From an uncultured Pseudomonadota bacterium (GTDB lineage: Bacteria > Myxococcota_A > Polyangia > HGW-17): a stretch of 24,678 nucleotides of DNA. The stretch covers positions 1 to 24,678 of the forward strand of contig CALKWH010000277.1 in assembly GCA_938004375.1 (NCBI GenBank). Direction: 5' to 3'. Positions 1 through 10,582 of the stretch are shown here, piece after piece. The stretch's first letter is position 1. Every line of letters starts with the position of its first letter. The notes under the pieces are model-generated. The model had not been told where the DNA came from. It worked only from the letters and a program-made list of their open reading frames with translations, and searched no databases. The position numbers were made by a program, and so were the translations under genes.

Positions 1-2345
<2,345 letters not shown>

Positions 2346-2375
2346 GATCGTCCTCAACGCCTGCAACAATCTTTA

Positions 2376-5300
2376 TTATTTGACTTCGAACAAGGGTTTG
2401 AGGGCCTCATCCGCATAGTCGGCCGCCTTCTTGCCGGCGCCGTCCGCCGCCGCCGGATCGGCGCCGTTCTTCAGCAGCCAGGCGACCGCGCCGGACTTCC
2501 CGGCCTTCGCGGCGACGTGCAGCGGCGTCTCCCCGGCCTTGTTGGCCGTGTTGAACCCGATGCCCGCCTTCTGCAGGGCTTTCAGGATCTTTTCACTGCC
2601 GCCCGCGGCGGCGTAATGAGCAATGCTGGCTCCGTCCTCGTCGACCGCCTTGAGAGACTCGCTGCGCCCTTCGGCGAGCACCTGGAACGCGGACCAGGCG
2701 CCGGCCTGGGCGGCGGTGAACAGCCCGCCGACCTTACCGCCGGCGGTCTCCACGTCCTTGTAGCCGTGCTTGAGCAGCCACTGCAGCACTTCGACGCTGC
2801 CGCTGCCGGCGGCCAGCGGGACGAACGGCCGCTCGCCCTCGGGGACCTTGGGATCCACGGTCAGCAGCAGCTCCACCGTCTTCTGCATCCCGTTGCTCAC
2901 GGCCACGTGCACCGGCGTCTCCTGGTTCTTGTCCGCCTTGGAGAGTGACGGTTTGGCGGTCAGCATCGCCTGCACGAAGTCCACGGACCCGGTCCCCACC
3001 GCGTAGTGCAGCAGCGTATGACCCTCGTCGTCCTGCACATCCACGTCCTTCAGGGTCGGCAGCAGGCGGGTGAACACATCCAGCGCCGCGGCCCGATCGG
3101 AGATCGCGTCGTCTCTCAGGACGGCCTCCAGCAGGACTCGGTTCTCGTCATCCGGGGCCGGCAGGACGCCCTGGTCCAGGAAGTACCGGGCGAGACCATA
3201 GTGGTGACCCAGGACCGCCATCCCCAGCAGGAGCTCCCCCCGGTCCTCCTTGAGCTTGGCGTCCTTCTCCATCATCAACTCGACGAGCTCCCGATGCCCC
3301 GCCTCCACCGCGACCAACGGGATGGGCTCATCCTTGAGCGAGGCGCGGACGGGAGTTCCCTTGTCGAACAGCAGTCCCAGGAAACGCAATTGGCGACGCA
3401 GCAGCACGAAGGCCCGCGGTGTCCGTCCCTTCTTCCCGGCCGTGTTCTTCACGGCCGCGGCGAAGACCACGTCCAGCGCGGTCCCGTCCAGTTTCACAGT
3501 CTCGAACCGATCCCCGGACCCGGGAGCCCCGTCGGGCGCTTCGCCGGGCTCGGCGTCCGCGTCGGGGGGCGGCTCCTCGTCCTCCACGTAGTCTTCCCCA
3601 GGGCCGGAGGGGGGGCGCCAGTCACCCTCGTCGTCCGAACCCTCGCCGGGACCCGTGGACTCCTCGGGTTCCCCGGCCGAGGCCACGGCCTTGGCGCCGG
3701 CGACGAACAACGCCGTCGCCGCATCCACGGCCAGGTTCCGGGCCGCATAGAGCACGACGGAGTCCCCGTTGGTGGCCTTCGCGTCCACGTCGGCCCCCTT
3801 GCCCAGCAGGAACTCCACCACCTCGACCCGGTTGTGCTGGGCCGCCACGTGCAGCGGGGTCTCGCGCTTGTACTTGAAGGCGACCTCGGTGAAGCCCATT
3901 TCCATGGCCACCTTCACGATTTCCAGGTCACCCCCGATGGCCGCGTGGTAGAGCAGGGTGCGCTGGCGGTAGTCGGGTTTGTCCCCCTTGAGTCCTTTGC
4001 CCTTCAAGAGGTCGAACAGATCCTTCATGCCCGAGGCGGCCGCGAGCTGGAGCCCGTCCCGGCCCGAGTGGTCCCGGGCCTCGAGCTCGGCGCCCTGCTC
4101 GATGAGCAGGCGGGCGCACGCCTGACGTCCGGTGCGGCGCGCGGCGTCGGCTTTCTGCTCGTCCTCCAGCCAGGCGACCGCGGCCTTCAGGGTCTCGACG
4201 TCGACAGCCGCCTTCCCGAGCGGCGTTCCCGCCGCCGGCGTTCCCTTCGCCAGCTCCTCGAGCTCGGTCTTCAACTCGGCCAACTCCCCGGCGAACATCG
4301 GCGGCGTGTCGTCCAGGGCGAGGTGCCAGGGATGGTTGCCTTTGCGATCCCTGGCCTTGATATTGGCGCCCTTCCCCAGCAGCAGGCGGACCATCTTCTC
4401 CTGACCCCGAAAGGCGGCCAGGTGCAGCGCGGTCCAGCCGTCCTTGGTCGGCACGTCGACCTTGCCGGACTTCTCGATGACGCCGACGGCCAGGGACTCG
4501 TCCCCCGCGATGATGGCGTGATGCAGCGCGGCGAAGCCCTCCTTATCGGTCAGGGAGAGCGACGCCCCGGCCGCCACCAGGTGGTTGGCCACCTCCGATT
4601 TTCCCGACAGGATGGCCAGGTGAAGGGGCGTGCGCTTCCTGAAATCCGGGCTGTCGAGCTGGGCTTTTTTCTCCAGGAGGAGCTTGACCACGCCCAGGTG
4701 TCCGCGGGCGGCGGCGGCGTGGAGCGGCGTCCTGCCCTCCTTGTCCTTGGCGCCCACGTTCGCCTTCTTCGAGAGCAGCCAGGCGGCGGCCTCGGTGGAA
4801 CCCCCCAGCGCGGCGGCGAAGAGCGGCGTCTGACCCTGCCCGTTGCGCACGTCGTGAAACTGCCGCTTCTTCTCCACGAGGAACTTCAGGACCTCGAGGG
4901 TCTTGGCCCCCGCGGCCAGGTGGAGCGCGGTGTCCCCGCGCTTGGTCTTCTTCGTCAGGGAGGCGCCGGCCCCGAGCAACCGCTCCAGCGCGGGCAGGTT
5001 CCCCGCCGCGGCGGCGGCCAGCACCGGCGTGAGGCCGGCCGGGTCCGCCTGGTTCACGTTGGCCTTGCGCTCGAGCAGGGCCGAAAGACAAGCGAGATCG
5101 GGGAGCGCGGCCGCCAGGTGCAGCGGGGCGATGCCGGCCCGATCCCGCGCGTCGCGGTTGGCGCCGGCGGTCAGCAGCGCCCCGACGACCTCGCAGCGCC
5201 CCAGCGCGAGCGCCGCGTGCAGCGGGGTTCGGCCCTCGGCGTCCACCGAATCCGTCGAGACCTTGCGCCCCAGCAGGAAGGCGACCACGGGGACCGAGCC

Positions 5301-5651
5301 CGCGCCATGATGCAGCACGGTCCTGCCCTGGCGATCCGCCAGGTCCAGGCGCGCGGCCTTCTCGACGAGGGCCTTCAACGCCTCCACGTCGCCCTTCCCG
5401 GCCGCGATCATGGCCAGCGTCCTGCCCGTGGCATCCACCGGATCGTTCACCTGGATGGCGGTCAGTTGGGCCAACTGCTTGACGAACTCGGGCGTCTTGC
5501 CCTGGGTCACCAGCTCCGCCAAGGAGGCCACCGTGACCTTCGCGGCCGCGACCGCGGGCGTCGGGGCCGGATCCTTTCGTTTTCCCTCCTTCTTCCCGCA
5601 CGAGACGGAGGCCAGCAGGGCGATGATGATGCACAGGGCGAGGTTCCTCAT
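2376..5651 (-). CDS. Large ankyrin-repeat lipoprotein
   Basis: A 1091-residue predicted lipoprotein with an N-terminal signal and a lipobox-like LLASVSC giving lipidation at Cys18, followed by a Lys/Pro-rich tether. Ankyrin repeats are obvious from recurring GRTPLHAA / TPLHLAA / VVKLLLEKGA motifs: a first array at about residues 74-450, a less regular stretch with a helical insert at about 450-500, a second array at about 505-655, an acidic Pro/Glu/Asp/Gly linker at about 659-714, and a third array at about 715-1085. Ankyrin arrays bind proteins; no enzymatic domain is visible, so the partner is unknown. It is probably periplasmic or outer-membrane attached rather than cytosolic. The start at 5651 gives the complete signal peptide; an AAGGAG lies shortly upstream. 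It is monocistronic, with IDH downstream under its own candidate promoter. Confidence 0.93.
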   Translation of the reverse strand: MRNLALCIIIALLASVSCGKKEGKRKDPAPTPAVAAAKVTVASLAELVTQGKTPEFVKQLAQLTAIQVNDPVDATGRTLAMIAAGKGDVEALKALVEKAARLDLADRQGRTVLHHGAGSVPVVAFLLGRKVSTDSVDAEGRTPLHAALALGRCEVVGALLTAGANRDARDRAGIAPLHLAAALPDLACLSALLERKANVNQADPAGLTPVLAAAAAGNLPALERLLGAGASLTKKTKRGDTALHLAAGAKTLEVLKFLVEKKRQFHDVRNGQGQTPLFAAALGGSTEAAAWLLSKKANVGAKDKEGRTPLHAAAARGHLGVVKLLLEKKAQLDSPDFRKRTPLHLAILSGKSEVANHLVAAGASLSLTDKEGFAALHHAIIAGDESLAVGVIEKSGKVDVPTKDGWTALHLAAFRGQEKMVRLLLGKGANIKARDRKGNHPWHLALDDTPPMFAGELAELKTELEELAKGTPAAGTPLGKAAVDVETLKAAVAWLEDEQKADAARRTGRQACARLLIEQGAELEARDHSGRDGLQLAAASGMKDLFDLLKGKGLKGDKPDYRQRTLLYHAAIGGDLEIVKVAMEMGFTEVAFKYKRETPLHVAAQHNRVEVVEFLLGKGADVDAKATNGDSVVLYAARNLAVDAATALFVAGAKAVASAGEPEESTGPGEGSDDEGDWRPPSGPGEDYVEDEEPPPDADAEPGEAPDGAPGSGDRFETVKLDGTALDVVFAAAVKNTAGKKGRTPRAFVLLRRQLRFLGLLFDKGTPVRASLKDEPIPLVAVEAGHRELVELMMEKDAKLKEDRGELLLGMAVLGHHYGLARYFLDQGVLPAPDDENRVLLEAVLRDDAISDRAAALDVFTRLLPTLKDVDVQDDEGHTLLHYAVGTGSVDFVQAMLTAKPSLSKADKNQETPVHVAVSNGMQKTVELLLTVDPKVPEGERPFVPLAAGSGSVEVLQWLLKHGYKDVETAGGKVGGLFTAAQAGAWSAFQVLAEGRSESLKAVDEDGASIAHYAAAGGSEKILKALQKAGIGFNTANKAGETPLHVAAKAGKSGAVAWLLKNGADPAAADGAGKKAADYADEALKPLFEVK

Positions 5652-5689
5652 GGGAGACTCCTTGGGTTGGGTCGTTCTCGGACGGCCCC

Positions 5690-5718
5690 AGCGTGTCCCC
5701 AGGAGTCCTTTTTGTCAA
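5690..5718 (-). promoter_or_regulatory. Candidate promoter of the ankyrin lipoprotein
   Basis: Minus strand: perfect TTGACA at 5718-5713, 17-nt spacer, then CACGCT at 5695-5690, a poor -10. The consensus -35 and its place in the divergent intergenic region are the only support. Confidence 0.33.
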
Positions 5719-5741
5719 GCGTCATGAAGATCGTCTATCAA
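5712..5741 (+). promoter_or_regulatory. Candidate promoter of the glycosidase/FG-GAP gene
   Basis: Plus strand: TTGTCA (5712-5717), 18-nt spacer, TATCAA (5736-5741). Its -35 overlaps the minus-strand TTGACA of the ankyrin gene on the opposite strand, so the two divergent promoters may compete. The leader would be about 65 nt. Confidence 0.38.
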
Positions 5742-5815
5742 GGCACAACGACCACCGCGTGGAAGGGGGTTCGCCTTTTGGCCGGGATGTGGCAGACTCC
5801 GCACAGGAGGCCATC

Positions 5816-8434
5816 ATGATCCGCGTTCCCGCCCTTCCCACGCGTGCCGCAGTTTTCCTCGCCCCGATCCTCGCGGCGGTCGTGATCGCCGGCCCGGCCC
5901 GGGCTGCCGACACCTGGACCACCCCGCATCCGGGGTTGCGGCTCCTACACCGCACGACCACCGCCCCCCTGCAGATCTGGGCACTACAGGTGGATGCCTG
6001 CGCCCGGGGCGTGAGCCACCGCGCCACGAAGGAGGACGAGCACCAGCGCACCCCCACCTCCTTCCGCAACCTCGTGGGCGCCCAGGCCGTGATCAACGGC
6101 GACTTCTTCAACTACACCGGCTACGTCCCCATCGGGATGGCGGTCGGCGAGGGCACCCTGTGGCACGACGACAACGCCTCCTTCGGCTTCCTCGCGGCCG
6201 GCAACGACCGCCTGTTCCTCTCCCCGGCCGAGGTTGTGGTCACCTCCCTGGAGGGCTGGATCCGGCAGGCCGTGGGCGGCTACCCCACGCTGGTGCGCGA
6301 CGGCGCGGCCCAGTACGGCGCCACCGCCCCCTCCCACTGCCCTGAACGCCACCCGCGCACGGCGGTGGGCCTCTCCCGGGACCGCCAGCACCTCTATCTC
6401 GTCGTCGTGGACGGGCGCTCCACCGCCAGCCGCGGCATGACCTGCGACGAACTGGCCGACCTGATGGTCGACCTGGGCGCCTTCAGCGCGCTGAACCTCG
6501 ACGGCGGCGGCTCCACCGCGATGTCCATCGCCGGCCTCGGCACCGTCAACGATCCCTCCGACGGCTCCGAGCGCGTGGTGGCCAACCACTGGGCGGTGTT
6601 CGCCGACGGGACCGGCGCCCCGGGCTCCTGCGATCTGTGGATGGACGAACTGATCGTCGACTCGGGCGTGCTCAACCAGGGCCGCAGCACCGACGTCGAC
6701 GGCGACGGCCGCGCCGACTTCTGCGCCCGCGGCGCCGCCGGGCTGCGCTGCTACCTCTCCACGGGCAGCGGTTTCACCACCGAGCCGTGGCTGATCCCCG
6801 AGCTCTCGGACGAGGCCGGCTTCTCCACCGAGCTGCATTTCTCGACGATCCGCACGGGGGATCTCGACGGCGACGGCCGCATGGACGTGTGCGCCCGCGG
6901 CGCCGACGGCGTGCGCTGCTGGCCCTCCACGGGCAGCGGCTTCGGCCCCGCCTTCGCCGGCCCCACCTGGACCGACGGCTCCGGCTGGGGCGCCCTGCAG
7001 CACGCCTCCACCTTCCGCCTGGCCGACGTCACCGGCGACGGCCGTGATGACTTCTGCGCCCTGGCGGCCGCCGGCTGGGTCTGCTACCCATCCACCGGCA
7101 GCGGCATCGGCGCCTCCATGGCCGGCCCCGCCTGGACCGCGGCCAACGGCTGGCACCAACCCCATTATTACGGCACCATCCGCACCGGGGATCTCGACGG
7201 CGACGGCCGCGAGGACGTGTGCGCCCGCGGCTCCGCCGGCATTTGGTGCGCGCTGTCCACGGGCACCGGCTTCGCCCCGATGTTCGCCGGCCCCGCCTGG
7301 AGCAACGACGCCGGCTTCACCGACGTCGCCTACTGGACCACCATCCGCCTGGCCGACCTGGACGGCGACGGCGCCGCCGAGCTCTGCGCCCGCACCCCCG
7401 ACGGCGTGGCCTGCCACCGCTACCTGGGGAACGGGACCTTCGGACCCGCCCTCGCGGGTCCCTCGCTCACCGACGCCTCGGGCTGGAAGGACCTGGACAA
7501 CACCTCCACGATCCGCCTGGGGGATCTGGACGGCGACGGCGACCTGGACCTCTGCGCCCGGGCCAACGCCGGGATCCGCTGCTGGCTCTACGACGGCGAC
7601 GCCTGGGGCAGCCAGATCGAAGGGCCCGCCTGGGACGAGGCCTCCGGCTGGGACGACTTCCGGCTGTACACCAGCATCCACCTGGGCGATCTGGACGGCG
7701 ACGGCCGCGCGGATCTGTGCGCCCGGGGCGCCGACGGGGTGCGCTGCCACCTGTCCACGGGCACGGGCTTCGGACCCGAGCTCGTGGGCCCCTCGCTCAC
7801 CGACGCCTCGGGCTGGGCCGGCTATCCGTACTTCTCCACCATCCGCTTCGGCGGCACCGTGCCGCCCGTGAACTGCGAGCCGGCGGCCGACGACGACGCC
7901 ACCTGCGACGCCGTGGACGACGACTGCGACGGCGTCTTGGACGAGGACGCCGACGCGGCCTGCGACGACCTGGACGCGTGCAACGGCCTCGAGACCTGCG
8001 ACGGCGCGGGCTGTGCGGCGGGTACGCCCCCGGACTGCGCCGGGCGCGGCTGCCTGCCCGACGCCGGCTGCTGCCCCGAGGGCACCGTGCTGCAGGGCGG
8101 AGTTTGTTCGCCCTCCGTCTCCTGCGACCCGAATCAGGACACCTGCGACGATCTGGACCGCTGCAACGGCGTCGAAACCTGCGATCCGGAGCAGGGGATC
8201 TGCGTGCTGGAAGCGGATCCCCTCGCCTGCGGCGAGCGCGGCTGCCTCCCCGCCACGGGCTGCTGTCCCCAGGGCACCCACGTCGAGGCCGGCGCCTGCG
8301 TGCTCGACGGGCAGGAACCCGGCGCCCGGGCCGACGCGGGCTGCGGCTGCGCCACCCACGGCCCCGCCCGGCGCGCCGCGCTCCCCCTCTGGCTCCTCGT
8401 CCTCGGCCTCCTCGCGCTGCGCCGCCGCCGGTGA
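5816..8434 (+). CDS. Secreted phosphodiester-glycosidase / seven FG-GAP repeat protein with MYXO-CTERM
   Basis: An 872-residue exported protein. The start at 5816 is chosen because AGGAGG (5805-5810) lies 5 nt upstream and a classic signal peptide (residues 1-30, ARA/ADT cleavage) begins there; an earlier in-frame start adds 41 unlikely residues. Residues about 50-265 match the phosphodiester glycosidase (NAGPA/DUF2233) family, with NGDFFN at 94-99, HPRTAVG at 179-185 and NLDGGGSTAM at 227-236. Residues about 290-690 hold seven FG-GAP/VCBS repeats of about 57 residues, most with a DGDGR-type calcium loop and a Cys-x8-Cys pair. A Cys-rich region follows, with a DDDCDGVLDED metal-binding-type motif and two copies of a CNGxETCD...GCCPxGT module. 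The C-terminus has GCGC, a hydrophobic stretch and RRRR, a MYXO-CTERM-type sorting signal. Likely cell-surface anchored; the glycan substrate is unknown. Confidence 0.93.
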   Translation: MIRVPALPTRAAVFLAPILAAVVIAGPARAADTWTTPHPGLRLLHRTTTAPLQIWALQVDACARGVSHRATKEDEHQRTPTSFRNLVGAQAVINGDFFNYTGYVPIGMAVGEGTLWHDDNASFGFLAAGNDRLFLSPAEVVVTSLEGWIRQAVGGYPTLVRDGAAQYGATAPSHCPERHPRTAVGLSRDRQHLYLVVVDGRSTASRGMTCDELADLMVDLGAFSALNLDGGGSTAMSIAGLGTVNDPSDGSERVVANHWAVFADGTGAPGSCDLWMDELIVDSGVLNQGRSTDVDGDGRADFCARGAAGLRCYLSTGSGFTTEPWLIPELSDEAGFSTELHFSTIRTGDLDGDGRMDVCARGADGVRCWPSTGSGFGPAFAGPTWTDGSGWGALQHASTFRLADVTGDGRDDFCALAAAGWVCYPSTGSGIGASMAGPAWTAANGWHQPHYYGTIRTGDLDGDGREDVCARGSAGIWCALSTGTGFAPMFAGPAWSNDAGFTDVAYWTTIRLADLDGDGAAELCARTPDGVACHRYLGNGTFGPALAGPSLTDASGWKDLDNTSTIRLGDLDGDGDLDLCARANAGIRCWLYDGDAWGSQIEGPAWDEASGWDDFRLYTSIHLGDLDGDGRADLCARGADGVRCHLSTGTGFGPELVGPSLTDASGWAGYPYFSTIRFGGTVPPVNCEPAADDDATCDAVDDDCDGVLDEDADAACDDLDACNGLETCDGAGCAAGTPPDCAGRGCLPDAGCCPEGTVLQGGVCSPSVSCDPNQDTCDDLDRCNGVETCDPEQGICVLEADPLACGERGCLPATGCCPQGTHVEAGACVLDGQEPGARADAGCGCATHGPARRAALPLWLLVLGLLALRRRR

Positions 8435-8452
8435 GGAATCCCCGCGCTCAGC

Positions 8453-8479
8453 TTGAAAAGCGGCGATCTTTTCTATAGT
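8453..8479 (+). promoter_or_regulatory. Candidate promoter of the GNAT-lipoprotein pair
   Basis: TTGAAA (8453-8458), 15-nt spacer, TATAGT (8474-8479). The -10 is good but the spacer is short. It sits in the 78-nt gap before the acetyltransferase and covers an alternative in-frame TTG start at 8453, which argues for the later start at 8513. Confidence 0.38.
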
Positions 8480-8512
8480 TTGGGGAACGCGGACGCGGGA
8501 GGTCCGCCGATC

Positions 8513-8971
8513 ATGAGCGAAGCCGTCACCCAGGGAGCCTATCTGATCCGCGAAGCCGACTGGCGCGTCGAGCGCGAGGCCCTCCTGCGGGTCCGTCACG
8601 CGGTCTTCACCCTGGAGCAGGACGTGGCCCCCGACGAGGACGAGGACGGACGCGACCCCGTGTCGCTGCACGCCGTCGCCACCCTGGCCGGGGAGCCGGT
8701 GGCCACCGGACGCGTGCTCCCCGAGGGCCGCATCGGCCGCCTGTGCGTGCTGGGCGCCCACCGCAACCGCGGCGTGGGGAGCGCGCTCTTCGCGTTCCTG
8801 TTCGGTCGCGCGAAAGAACTGGGATGGCCCCGGGTGACCCTCCACGCCCAGCTGCACGCCGTGCACCTGTACGAGAAGTTCGGCTTCCGCGTCACCGGGG
8901 ACGTCTTCCTCGACGCCAACATCGAGCACCTGAATATGATCTGGGAGCGCCCCAGCGAGGATCGGTCATGA
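8513..8971 (+). CDS. GNAT family N-acetyltransferase
   Basis: A 152-residue cytoplasmic GNAT-fold protein that transfers an acyl group from acyl-CoA, probably to an amine; the acceptor cannot be read from sequence. Motif A is clear: beta-strand IGRLCVLGAHR then the acetyl-CoA pyrophosphate loop RNRGVG at 84-89, followed by helix GSALFAFLF. Motif B is VTLHAQLHAVHLYEKFGFRV, the common end of the fold. Length fits a single-domain GNAT; the pattern recalls the YjcF/ElaA-like branch. The start at 8513 has GGGAGG at 8497-8502, 10 nt upstream. Its stop overlaps the start of the next gene (ATGA), so the two are probably translationally coupled. Confidence 0.9.
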   Translation: MSEAVTQGAYLIREADWRVEREALLRVRHAVFTLEQDVAPDEDEDGRDPVSLHAVATLAGEPVATGRVLPEGRIGRLCVLGAHRNRGVGSALFAFLFGRAKELGWPRVTLHAQLHAVHLYEKFGFRVTGDVFLDANIEHLNMIWERPSEDRS

Positions 8972-10302
8972 GATTTCCGGTTTTCCTTGCATTTTTCTTC
9001 CTGTTGTGTGGTGGCTGCGGCGGCGGCTCGGGTTCGGACGCCCGGCCTTCCCCGCTCCCGGGGATGACCGCCGGACCGTCCACCGTCACCCCCGCGGAGC
9101 CCCCCGCCCCCATGCCCGCCGACATGACCGCGGACGCCCCCCCGGTGTCTCCACGGCCCGAACCGAAACCGGCGCCAGCGCCCCTGGACTGGCATGCAGC
9201 CGCCCGGCTCCTTGCCGGCCTCGGAGACGATTTGCCAGCCGACTACTCGCAGATCATCGCGCTGCCAGCCTTCAAGGCCTACGCGGAGCGCATCGGGAAG
9301 ATGTGGAAGCCGGTAGAACAGAAGCGCAGCGTGGTCGAGAAGTGGGTGAAGTCCGAGCTGGCCGAGCTCAACGCCAACTGCCGCACGCTGTTCTATCCCT
9401 TCTCCGGTCCGGACTTCCTGCACGTCCACCTGCTGTTCCCCGGCTGCCGGGACGTCGTCATGATCGGCCTGGAGCCCGCGGGGACGCCCCCGGAGCTGCC
9501 CCGGATCCTGGAGCGTCCCGAGAAGTTCTTCTCCAAGCTCGAGGAGTCCCTCGTGCACATCCTGACCCTCTCGTTCTTCCGCACCAAGAGCATGCAAGAG
9601 GATCTGTTCGGCAAGGAAGTCCCCGAGCTCGACGGCACGCTGGCCCCCATCCTGTTCATGATGGCGCGCACCGGACACCGGGTGTCCTCCGTGGAGCGGG
9701 TCCAGCTGGACTGGGACGGGAAGGTCGTCCCGTGGACGGGCACGCTGCCGGAGCCCCCGGCGGCCCCCGAACCGGTAAAGAAGCGGCGCAAAGCCGCCAA
9801 GCCGGTGAAGCGGACCTGGAAACCCTACTCCGGTCTGCGGTACACGTACTCGGCGCCCGGCGACACGACCCCCCGTACCCTGACGTACTTCTCGTGCAAC
9901 CTCGCCAACGAGGTCTACCGCGAGGTGGACGGCGTCCTCGCCCGCCCGGACCTGCAGAAGTACCTGCGCGGCCTCGAGCTCTCCACGACCTACACCAAGG
10001 CGGCCTCGTACCTGATGCACCACGAGTGGTTCTCCTGGATCCGGGACTTCATCCTGGAACGGTCGCCGGCCTGCCTGCAGGACGACTCCGGCATCCCCAT
10101 CTCCGCCTTCGACCAGAACAAGTGGGACATCCTGTATTACGGCTTCTACGACGTCCCCATCCAACTTTTCATGAAACAGAAGCAGGAGGAGCTGGCACGA
10201 CGGTACGCCGGCGGCAGGCGCGTGCGACCGCTGCCGTTCGGCATCGGCTACAAGGTCTACCCCGGACGCTCCAACCTCCAGTTGGCGATCCGCAAGAAAT
10301 AG
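8968..10302 (+). CDS. Predicted lipoprotein of unknown function
   Basis: A 444-residue protein that I do not recognise. The start at 8968 overlaps the GNAT stop by 4 nt and begins a lipoprotein-like signal (MRFPVFLAFFFLLCGGC, Cys17), followed by a Gly/Ser/Pro/Ala-rich tether to about residue 70. The remainder is one compact, mostly alpha/beta globular region, with a basic Lys/Arg/Pro insert at about residues 265-290 (KKRRKAAKPVKR). Several Cys occur in the mature part (for example NANCRTLF, FPGCRD, FSCNLANEVYRE, PACLQDD) and could form disulfides in an exported protein. No catalytic motif was identified. The coupling to the GNAT gene suggests a shared process but not which one. Confidence 0.85.
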   Translation: MRFPVFLAFFFLLCGGCGGGSGSDARPSPLPGMTAGPSTVTPAEPPAPMPADMTADAPPVSPRPEPKPAPAPLDWHAAARLLAGLGDDLPADYSQIIALPAFKAYAERIGKMWKPVEQKRSVVEKWVKSELAELNANCRTLFYPFSGPDFLHVHLLFPGCRDVVMIGLEPAGTPPELPRILERPEKFFSKLEESLVHILTLSFFRTKSMQEDLFGKEVPELDGTLAPILFMMARTGHRVSSVERVQLDWDGKVVPWTGTLPEPPAAPEPVKKRRKAAKPVKRTWKPYSGLRYTYSAPGDTTPRTLTYFSCNLANEVYREVDGVLARPDLQKYLRGLELSTTYTKAASYLMHHEWFSWIRDFILERSPACLQDDSGIPISAFDQNKWDILYYGFYDVPIQLFMKQKQEELARRYAGGRRVRPLPFGIGYKVYPGRSNLQLAIRKK

Positions 10303-10308
10303 ACGGGA

Positions 10309-10320
10309 CCCCGGACGGGG
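10309..10320. terminator. Short GC hairpin between convergent genes
   Basis: CCCC-GGAC-GGGG at 10309-10320, extendable by GG/CC around a bulge, lies in the 31-nt gap between convergent stops at 10302 and 10334. No T-tract follows, so it is only a weak candidate for a bidirectional terminator. Confidence 0.3.
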
Positions 10321-10333
10321 CCGGCGCTGGACG

Positions 10334-10537
10334 CTACTCGACCGTATCGCGGGAGTCGGCGCCGTCCTTCCAGATGCGGATGGTGGCGTCCACCTTCTCC
10401 TTGAGCTCGATGCCCTTGGAGACGGCCTGCATCACTCGCGGGTGGCTCAGGACCTTCATGACGCGGGGGTCGTTGACGACGTCCAGCGCGCGCACCAGCA
10501 CCCGGGATTTGAACTGCTCGAAGTCGACGTTGATCAT
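10334..10537 (-). CDS. Small conserved-looking protein (67 aa), unknown function
   Basis: A 67-residue, soluble, helix-rich charged protein beginning MINVDFEQFKSRVLVRALDV. The start at 10537 is preferred over an in-frame ATG 15 codons upstream because AGGAG (10546-10550) lies 8 nt before it and the upstream residues (HGPEGPDPRGAG) look non-coding. It contains a near-repeat of nine residues, NDPRVMKVL then SHPRVMQAV. There is no signal peptide or membrane segment. It is the third gene of the metK-TPR run on the same strand, 45 nt after the TPR stop, so probably co-transcribed. I do not recognise the family. Confidence 0.7.
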   Translation of the reverse strand: MINVDFEQFKSRVLVRALDVVNDPRVMKVLSHPRVMQAVSKGIELKEKVDATIRIWKDGADSRDTVE

Positions 10538-10582
10538 GTGTCCAGCTCCTCTCGGATCCGGCCCCTCGGGACCGTGGTTCAT

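Noticed and set aside
3006..5819. 937-codon plus-strand open frame
   Set aside because: Antisense of the ankyrin lipoprotein; composition rich in Arg/Gly/Gln/Val with no domain, typical of a GC-rich shadow.
5984..8929. 981-codon minus-strand open frame
   Set aside because: Antisense of the glycosidase/FG-GAP gene and part of the GNAT gene; its apparent repeats mirror the FG-GAP repeats.
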